Positions 59,004 through 64,000 of a DNA stretch of 64,000 nucleotides are shown here, one piece after another. How positions within the stretch are numbered: the stretch's first letter is position 1; each line of letters begins with the position of its first letter. Source of the stretch: CAWJMD01 sp963700925 (GTDB taxonomy: Bacteria > Actinomycetota > Actinomycetes > Actinomycetales > CAWJMD01); NCBI GenBank assembly GCA_963700925.1, contig OY969553.1, positions 2,480,001 to 2,544,000 of the forward strand, written 5' to 3'. The notes under the pieces are model-generated. The model saw nothing but the letters and a program-made list of their open reading frames with translations. It did no database searches and was not told the DNA's origin. The position numbers and the translations under genes are program-made.

Positions 59004-61655
59004 TTAACCGAGTGTGCAGTTGGCGATGATGATCTCCTGAAGTGGTGTGCTGATGCGGACGGCGTTCTGAACGAGTTGTCCGCGCTCGTTGGTGGTGGTT
59101 TCGTTGTAGTGGACCGTCGCGACTCCGGTTATTGACAGAGAACCCTTACCGGTTCCGATGGGGATTCCGTTGATCGTGCCCACCCTCGATGTCCGGCTGA
59201 TCCCCTCGGCTCCAGCGGTGCAGTGACTCTCGATGCCGGTGATTCGGACGGCACCGGCGAGCACATTCACGTCGCTGACCGTCGTGTCCGCAACGGTTCG
59301 GCCCTGCTGTGGATCGAGGCTGCAAGCGGCGGTGAGGCCCTTGATACTTCCCAACAACGGGACGCTCAGGGTGGCTATCGACTGCGAGTCGCTCGGTGGG
59401 CAATGCACGTCCGGGCTGCGGGCAACGGTGACCAGGCCGTTCGCTTGGACGCCGAATCCGGCGCCCGGCACGTAGATGACGACCCGCACCGAGTCCGATG
59501 CCGCCGCGCCGTCGTCGTCCTCGACGGTGACGTCGATCGTTCGCGGGCCGAGCCCGTCGTAGCCGTAGGTGTGGCTGCCGGTGCAGGTGCCGGTGCCCGC
59601 CTGCTCCTGCACGGTGCCCCGCACGGGTGGGCTGCCGTCGCCGAAGGTGATCGTGCATATGTGCGTGTCGTTGGACCCAGGGTCGGTGAAGCTGGCAGTT
59701 ACTGGGGTGGGCTCGCGCCCGTTGAACAGCTGATCCGGGACCGGACTGTCGATCTTCACCGCTGGTGCGATGTTGGTGATGGTCACCCTCGCGGTGTCGG
59801 TCACCGGCCCACCGTGATGGTGATCGTCGGCGGCCAGTGTGACCGTGACTGTGCCGTCGTCGGTGCACCGGATTGTCGTCTTCGCCTGGTTCGGGCTGCT
59901 GAAGCGGCAGCTCATGCCTGGGTCGGTGTTCTCGCCCAGCCGGTACGACCAGCTCATGTCGGGGGTGTCGTCAGGATCGGTGACTGTGCCGTTGAGCGCG
60001 ATCCCCGGCCCTTCAGATCCGCTGACGTCAGGCCCGGCGTCAACCTTCGGCGCGGCGTTGTTCGGTGGCACAGGGCCGCCTCCGCCGCCGCAACCACCGC
60101 ACGGTGCGGTGATCTCGACGAAGAACTCGTCATTGGTCTCTGCGGGCGACGGCAGGTCGAAGTCCCAGGCCAGGATGCGGTCGTCCAGGTAGTGCCAAAC
60201 CAACTTGCCCCCTGCGCTGGAGTTGTCCGGTTGTGGCACCGCCTGGACCGAGAAGTCCCAGCTAGGGTGGGCAGCGCCCTCAAGGGTTGACGCAAACGGG
60301 TACTCATCGCACTCCTGGCCGGACACAGGGGCCCTCGGCAGCCCGGTGTCCCAATACACGTCCCTGTGCGGGCCGGTCTTGTAGCAGGCGCCGTCCTTGT
60401 GATCGCGGTTGTCCTTGTACTCGCCAGGATGCAGCGTCGGGGTAATCCTGTGCAGACCCGGTGCGGTCGGATCGTCGGCGATGAATTGGCCGGGCATGCG
60501 CTTGTCCCGTGGCGGCGGAGTGCCTGCGGGCACCAGCAGCGGGTAGGTCTCGTTCGGGCTCTTCTGCGCCCGCAGGATGTGGTCGGCGACCGCATGCGCG
60601 TTGGACCCGAGTTGGTAGGTCAGCCGTGAGCGGACCTCCGCGAAGGCACAGGCCTGCGGCTCGTTGCCCGCCCCAGGCCGGTTGAAGTAGGTCGCCGAGT
60701 CACATCGCAGAATGCGGTCCGCGGTCTTGCCGCGGACGAGGGTCTTGTACGGCGCGTCATCAGTGAAGAACTCCACGTACCAACGGATCGCGGTAATCCG
60801 ATCTCGCCCAGAGGCGTTGTTCTCCTTGTCGAGGATGTCCCAGTGGAACCAATCGCTTTGGTTGTCCCAATACACCCACGAAAACGTGGGCGCACCCCCC
60901 GTGCCGCCGCACACCTGGAAGGACTCTGCGCATTGGCCGAGCATGCTCAACCGCACATCCGGCGCTGTCCAGATGTTGTCCCACGGCCCCCAGTCATAGT
61001 CCACGGAGCCTTCCTGGATCCGCGCGAACACCCGCACCCGCCGGTCATGATTGTCGCCCTGGGCAAACACCTCCAGGGTGGCGTGCGTGTCACCCTCATG
61101 CTCGGGCGGCCTGTTCGGGCTGATCGAGAAGTACTGCGCCGTGATGCGCACTCGCTGGCAGTAAGTGAATCGGTTGTGGACACGGCCGATGCCCTCATCG
61201 GCGCCACCCGCGTTGAAGCACTCGGCCAGCAGAGCGGCAGGCGGGTCCTCGCCGATTGGGGCGGGGGCGGCAGCCGCTTCTACCAGCGTCTCTGGAGTAC
61301 GGGCGGTCGCCTGACCGTAGGTACTGGCGTGCTCAGCGGACAGCTGCGACGCACGCAGCAAAGACAATGGCTCCTGTGCGTCATGAGACACAGTCGTGCG
61401 TTCTACATACTCAGGTTTCGGAACGAGCTGCGCTGCCGGTCCGCCTTCACGGGCCTCAGCGCGCGTCCGATCAAGCTCCTCTGCGGGGATCTCCACCCGC
61501 ATCGTGATGGTCGGCATCGAACTGTCCGCAGGAGCTGTATCCGCGGCGCCTGCGGCCTGCGCGGGCAGCGGACGCGCGACGATGGTCAGGGCACCGGCCA
61601 GCACAAGGGCCGGCACCAGCAGCAAGACAGTCAGGCGCGGTAATAGTCGTCTCAA
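59004..61655 (-). CDS. Large secreted NucA/NucB nuclease-like protein with PKD-type domains
   Basis: An 883-residue exported protein. The signal peptide covers about residues 1-34 and ends in PLPAQA. A central region matches the NucA/NucB deoxyribonuclease domain, with the hallmark CDEYPFASTLEGA around residue 470 (Asp-Glu catalytic) and paired cysteines. Two PKD-like domains follow (the first with VDAGPDVSGSEG, the second with FTDPGSNDTHICTITFGDG), then a C-terminal beta-rich domain. NucB-type enzymes degrade DNA outside the cell. TTG at 61655 is the likely start: it has GGGGGG at a proper distance and begins the signal peptide; a longer frame adds a non-signal N-terminus. Substrate and role (nutrition, competence, biofilm) are open. 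Confidence 0.85.
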   Translation of the reverse strand: MRRLLPRLTVLLLVPALVLAGALTIVARPLPAQAAGAADTAPADSSMPTITMRVEIPAEELDRTRAEAREGGPAAQLVPKPEYVERTTVSHDAQEPLSLLRASQLSAEHASTYGQATARTPETLVEAAAAPAPIGEDPPAALLAECFNAGGADEGIGRVHNRFTYCQRVRITAQYFSISPNRPPEHEGDTHATLEVFAQGDNHDRRVRVFARIQEGSVDYDWGPWDNIWTAPDVRLSMLGQCAESFQVCGGTGGAPTFSWVYWDNQSDWFHWDILDKENNASGRDRITAIRWYVEFFTDDAPYKTLVRGKTADRILRCDSATYFNRPGAGNEPQACAFAEVRSRLTYQLGSNAHAVADHILRAQKSPNETYPLLVPAGTPPPRDKRMPGQFIADDPTAPGLHRITPTLHPGEYKDNRDHKDGACYKTGPHRDVYWDTGLPRAPVSGQECDEYPFASTLEGAAHPSWDFSVQAVPQPDNSSAGGKLVWHYLDDRILAWDFDLPSPAETNDEFFVEITAPCGGCGGGGGPVPPNNAAPKVDAGPDVSGSEGPGIALNGTVTDPDDTPDMSWSYRLGENTDPGMSCRFSSPNQAKTTIRCTDDGTVTVTLAADDHHHGGPVTDTARVTITNIAPAVKIDSPVPDQLFNGREPTPVTASFTDPGSNDTHICTITFGDGSPPVRGTVQEQAGTGTCTGSHTYGYDGLGPRTIDVTVEDDDGAAASDSVRVVIYVPGAGFGVQANGLVTVARSPDVHCPPSDSQSIATLSVPLLGSIKGLTAACSLDPQQGRTVADTTVSDVNVLAGAVRITGIESHCTAGAEGISRTSRVGTINGIPIGTGKGSLSITGVATVHYNETTTNERGQLVQNAVRISTPLQEIIIANCTLG

Positions 61656-62085
61656 CTTTGTTCCCCCCAAAGGCGAAGTGGCAACAGCACAGCAATGCCC
61701 ATCCCGGATACAGCGACGATCCCCGACAGAGCAACGAAACGGGGCCCCCAAGCACCCATCGCGAGCAACCTTCATCAAAGCACCACCAGCGAACCCAAGT
61801 CCAGCGACCAAGCGACTAGCCCAGTCACAGCACCGATGTGGCGCTGTCGGAGCGGATACCCATGGTTGTCGAGACCGCAGCGCGCCGCACCGCGCGTGCT
61901 GGCGACCTCGGCGACCAGGGCATCGCGCGTTCCCGGCAGAGATCCTTTTCGCGGAAGTTCTTCTCCCGCAAAGGACTCGTCCTGGCCGCCGTGCTGACGT
62001 CTACCGCTCGGCGGCTTGTTCGGGGGCGGCGACACTCATGAATGGGCTGGATAGGTAAGCGGAGCGAGCTGCTCGAGCCTCGCGT
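61656..62085. other. Stretch without a supported gene
   Basis: 430 bases between the nuclease start and the IS21 remnant. Short frames exist on both strands but none has a convincing start, motif or partner. It may include decayed mobile-element sequence and the nuclease promoter. Confidence 0.5.
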
Positions 62086-62721
62086 CTAGGGGGAGTGCTT
62101 CTGCTGGACGCGAGTTGCCAGCTCTATGGGCGTGCCCGACCGCCCAGGGTGAGGCCGATGCTCCAGGGAGGTGGTGTTGTCCCAGACCAGCTCCCGCGGG
62201 ACCGCGCCCATCACCTGCAGCAGGGCCCAGTGCCCGGCGACCAGATCCGGTCCCTGCCGCGAGGGCAACATCAGCGCGAACATCATCCGCGAGTAGCCCG
62301 CCACCATCACCAACACCGGCGGCCGACCGGTCTGGCCGTGGCCCAGCGGCACGTCGACCGGCGGGAACCACAGGTCGCACTGCACCCGGTGCCCCGCCTC
62401 GTAGAGCGTGCGCGAGGCTGGGTCCGGCGGCAAGTAGTACGGCCGCAGCTGACGGACCCGGTCCTTCAACACCGTCAACGACCGCTCCCAGCCGATCCGC
62501 TCAGCGATCACCGTCGCCGGCATCTGTGGCCAGTCCGACAGCAGCACCCGGATCGCCGGCTCGACCGCGTCCACGATCGACCCCCTCGCAGGTCGCTCGT
62601 ACCTCGGTGGGCTGTCCCGAGCCAGCGCACGACGGACCGCGTTCCGCGACACCCCCAACCGCCGGACGATCACCTTCGATGACTCACCGGACGACGGCAC
62701 GGCAGGCGTTCCCGTGCTTGC
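62086..62721 (-). pseudogene. istA: Truncated IS21-family transposase (IstA)
   Basis: About 204 residues of a normally 400- to 500-residue transposase. The N-terminal HTH VIVRRLGVSRNAVRRALA and the start of the DDE integrase core (QCDLWFPP with the first Asp, and VWDNTTS with the second) are present. The last catalytic Glu, the C-terminal region and the partner IstB ATPase gene are missing. A stop at 62722-62724 prevents extension upstream, so the first residues are also lost. It is an IS scar and not functional. Confidence 0.85.
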
Positions 62722-62732
62722 CTAGGAACAAC

Positions 62733-62751
62733 TGAGACCAAAACTGAGACC
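62733..62751 (+). repeat. Left TGAGACC pair next to the tRNA fragment
   Basis: TGAGACC at 62733-62739 and 62745-62751, 12 nt apart start to start. With the pair on the other side of the tRNA fragment this resembles arm-type integrase sites. Confidence 0.6.
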
Positions 62752-62759
62752 AGACGGCT

Positions 62760-62794
62760 CAGGGCGGCCCCCCAGATGTCGGGGAGCCGCCCTG
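62760..62794. terminator. Strong hairpin, probable terminator
   Basis: CAGGGCGGC plus CCCC pairs with GGGG plus GCCGCCCTG, leaving a 7-nt loop and a bulged A. It is the most stable hairpin in this part of the window and lies between the IS21 remnant and the tRNA fragment. Confidence 0.6.
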
Positions 62795-62858
62795 GACCCG
62801 TCCGCCCTCCGGAGCCTGAAACCATGCTCTGACCTGCGGTTTCACGACTCCGGGGGAG

Positions 62859-62915
62859 TGGCGGAGGATAGGGGATTTGAACCCCTGAGGGGTTTCCCCC
62901 AACACGCCTTCCAAG
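62859..62915 (-). other. 3' fragment of tRNA-Ser (GGA-type), attachment-site core
   Basis: Reading the minus strand, 57 bases run from the anticodon region (CTTGGA, with GGA) through the variable arm, T-arm (GGGG-TTCAAAT-CCCC) and acceptor ATCCTCC to CCA. The 5' half with the GGAGGAT acceptor and D-arm is absent upstream. Such 3' fragments are left when tyrosine-integrase elements insert into a tRNA gene. It is not a functional tRNA. Confidence 0.85.
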
Positions 62916-63010
62916 ACCACAATTGGACGTTCGGGAGCGATCAGAGCCTTCCTATGAGTCCTTTCTCTGGAGGTTCTGAACGAGGGCGAACGACCCTGAA
63001 CTGTGCTGGA

Positions 63011-63028
63011 TGAGACCGCATTGAGACC
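63011..63028 (+). repeat. Right TGAGACC pair next to the tRNA fragment
   Basis: TGAGACC at 63011-63017 and 63022-63028, 11 nt apart start to start, about 96 nt from the tRNA fragment. It mirrors the pair at 62733-62751 and is in the same orientation. Confidence 0.6.
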
Positions 63029-63164
63029 TCTCGCCTTTGCGTTCGGATTCAGCGGCTTGCCGTGGTGAGGGGAAAGCCCCACCTTGACCGACGGGAAGTC
63101 GGAGTTGACCGTGGCCTGGTGGGTGCGGCTGCATCCGAGCCTGCTGGGTCCTGTTCAGAGTCAA

Positions 63165-63202
63165 GCGTCACGCGGTCAGAGTCATAAGGTCACGCGTGAC
63201 GC
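63165..63202. promoter_or_regulatory. Inverted repeat with palindrome upstream of riboswitch
   Basis: GCGTCACGCG (63165-63174) and its complement (63193-63202) flank 18 nt. The right arm overlaps the perfect palindrome GTCACGCGTGAC (63189-63200), and GTCACGCG occurs as a direct repeat at 63167 and 63189. Likely a regulator site of the downstream cell-wall gene. Confidence 0.45.
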
Positions 63203-63307
63203 CTTGCACCCGCCTGCGTGGCGGTGCCGCCGCTCCTATCGCCTGTGACTCCCGTCATACTCTCGCGCTGAGCGCCTCGTCACCCAGGGTCAATTCGAGA
63301 CCTCGCC

Positions 63308-63348
63308 GTAACCGATTCGTGACTTCGGACGGCTGAGTCGGTTACCCT
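63308..63348 (+). promoter_or_regulatory. Inverted repeat and candidate -10 before the riboswitch
   Basis: GTAACCGA (63308-63315) is mirrored by TCGGTTAC (63338-63345). TACCCT (63343-63348) fits an actinobacterial -10, which would start the transcript about 30 nt before the riboswitch. Confidence 0.4.
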
Positions 63349-63383
63349 CTGCAGGCTGGCTCTATCTCCCAGGGCCCGCCCTC

Positions 63384-63602
63384 GAGCGGTTCGCCGAACC
63401 CTGTCACCGCCACGAGGACCGACCGACCGACGCATGACAGGGGCGGGGGAACCACGTGATGCGGTTCCGGCCCGGTGATCGAACGATCGCAGGGCAGGAA
63501 CCTTGGGGTTAAGTCGAGCTTCAGCTGGAACCCAGTTGGACCGGCCGGGTGACATACCTCCCACCCGAACCCGACAGCTCACCTCGCAGGCGTCAAGAGA
63601 GG
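63384..63602 (+). ncRNA. c-di-AMP riboswitch (ydaO/yuaA type)
   Basis: The diagnostic blocks appear in order: GCCGAACCCTG, GACAGGGGCGGGGGAACCA, CTTGGGGTTAA, then CTCCCACCCGAACCCGACAG, CTCACCTCGCAGGCG and a final AAGAGAGG. These match the actinobacterial ydaO consensus that precedes secreted cell-wall hydrolase genes. The last block also serves as ribosome site of the next gene. High c-di-AMP normally turns the switch off. Confidence 0.93.
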
Positions 63603-63611
63603 TCACACGTC

Positions 63612-64000
63612 TTGTCGAGCCGCATCAACGGTCGGCACCGCGCAGCGGTCCGAGCGAAATCCCCCCTGTCCACAATCGCTGAGTCCGTCACCGCCGGCGC
63701 CGGCACCGTTGGTCGCCGCACCGCCGTGCTCGCGGCCTCCTCCGGCCTCGTGATCTCCATGGGCGTCACCGCTGCCGACGCGGCGCCGCTGACCAGGGAG
63801 CCCGACGCGGTCAGCTCCGGTGACGCCGGCAAGGTCAGCGCGCTGCTGGCCGTCTCCAGCACCGCCCTGAAGGCTCCGGCCGATGCCAAGGTCACGCTGG
63901 CCAGCGCCGCGGTCGCCAGTGCGACGCCCAAGCCGAAGCCGGTCGTGCGGCCGGTTGTCCGCGAGGCTGAGTCGGTCTCTCGGTCCGAGGAGCGGGCACC
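63612..64000 (+). CDS. Secreted cell-wall protein under riboswitch control, 3' end outside window
   Basis: The TTG at 63612 follows the GAGAGG that ends the riboswitch. The first 129 residues are an arginine-rich start, a hydrophobic signal helix (about 37-58, TAVLAASSGLVISMGVTA with cleavage after ADA) and an Ala/Pro/Lys linker. The catalytic part lies beyond the window. Genes behind this riboswitch in actinobacteria encode NlpC/P60 endopeptidases, Rpf-type muralidases or M23 peptidases, so a peptidoglycan hydrolase is expected, but no such domain is visible yet. Confidence 0.75.
   Translation, partial: MSSRINGRHRAAVRAKSPLSTIAESVTAGAGTVGRRTAVLAASSGLVISMGVTAADAAPLTREPDAVSSGDAGKVSALLAVSSTALKAPADAKVTLASAAVASATPKPKPVVRPVVREAESVSRSEERA

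Noticed and set aside
61775..62041. Short frames on both strands between nuclease and IS21 remnant
   Set aside because: Neither has a convincing ribosome site, motif or length.
62859..62950. A complete tRNA-Ser on the minus strand
   Set aside because: Only the 3' part from the anticodon onward is present; no D-arm or 5' acceptor strand pairs with ATCCTCC.
62720..63600. A tyrosine integrase gene near the attachment-like site
   Set aside because: No frame here shows the R-H-R-Y pattern or a suitable length.
1..64000. CRISPR array
   Set aside because: No series of regularly spaced direct repeats was seen; only short tandem or paired repeats.

Overview
The DNA is uniformly GC-rich. It carries actinobacterial hallmarks: many GTG and some TTG starts, chains of genes joined by ATGA/GTGA overlaps, a c-di-AMP (ydaO-type) riboswitch ahead of a secreted cell-wall protein gene, and a LytR_C-domain gene beside a VapB-like gene. 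It looks like a chromosome segment of an actinobacterium. Nocardioidaceae (Nocardioides/Aeromicrobium-like) is my best guess, by inference only.

Layout, left half. 1-2.3 kb: 3' part of a patatin-like phospholipase gene (minus strand) and tRNA-Ser(CGA). 2.7-5.8 kb: a membrane GGDEF-EAL protein coupled to a DUF305 lipoprotein. 6.1-14.4 kb: a type IV secretion/conjugation-like module (small membrane proteins, VirB4-like ATPase, TrbL/VirB6-like channel, VirB8-like protein, NlpC/P60 cell-wall enzyme) with no visible relaxase, coupling protein or integrase. Its ATPase is split at Walker B by a 341-residue intein that starts with Ala, has the Trp/Cys/Thr signature of class 3 inteins and carries a LAGLIDADG endonuclease. 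14.5-19.4 kb: housekeeping-like genes (truncated haemoglobin, acyltransferase, fatty-acid hydroxylase with FadR-type regulator, coiled-coil protein, LytR_C protein, VapB-like protein).

Middle. 19.6-28.0 kb: an acid-sugar cluster with an Asp/Glu-racemase-fold enzyme, a DUF1537 (four-carbon acid sugar) kinase, a ribose-type ABC importer, a GntR regulator, an NAD-dependent epimerase-type dehydrogenase and a 3-hydroxyisobutyrate-dehydrogenase-like enzyme. A 12-base motif is shared by the operon promoter region and the regulator leader. 28.1-29.7 kb: a HerA/DUF853 ATPase. 29.75-35.4 kb: an amino-sugar operon (ABC importer, GH20 hexosaminidase, IclR regulator). 35.7-44.0 kb: a glycosylation and redox block with a nucleotide-sugar epimerase, a membrane glycosyltransferase-like protein, and eight tightly coupled genes running from a GT2 enzyme through a molybdopterin oxidoreductase and a two-component system to a lipoprotein.

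Right half. 44.2-46.8 kb: an ABC-2 exporter. 46.9-50.0 kb: CBS protein, ArsB/NhaD-type transporter and NhaP-type antiporter. 49.9-57.9 kb: a spermidine/putrescine-type ABC importer coupled to an acyl-CoA dehydrogenase and an NDP-forming acyl-CoA ligase, under a TetR regulator; the same 21-bp operator lies before the regulator gene and before the importer. 58.2-61.7 kb: a hypothetical protein and a large secreted NucA/NucB nuclease-like protein with PKD-like domains. 62.1-63.0 kb: an IS21-type transposase remnant and a tRNA-Ser 3' fragment flanked on both sides by paired TGAGACC repeats, which resembles an attP or a tandem-element junction. 63.4-64.0 kb: riboswitch and start of a secreted cell-wall protein gene, cut by the window end.
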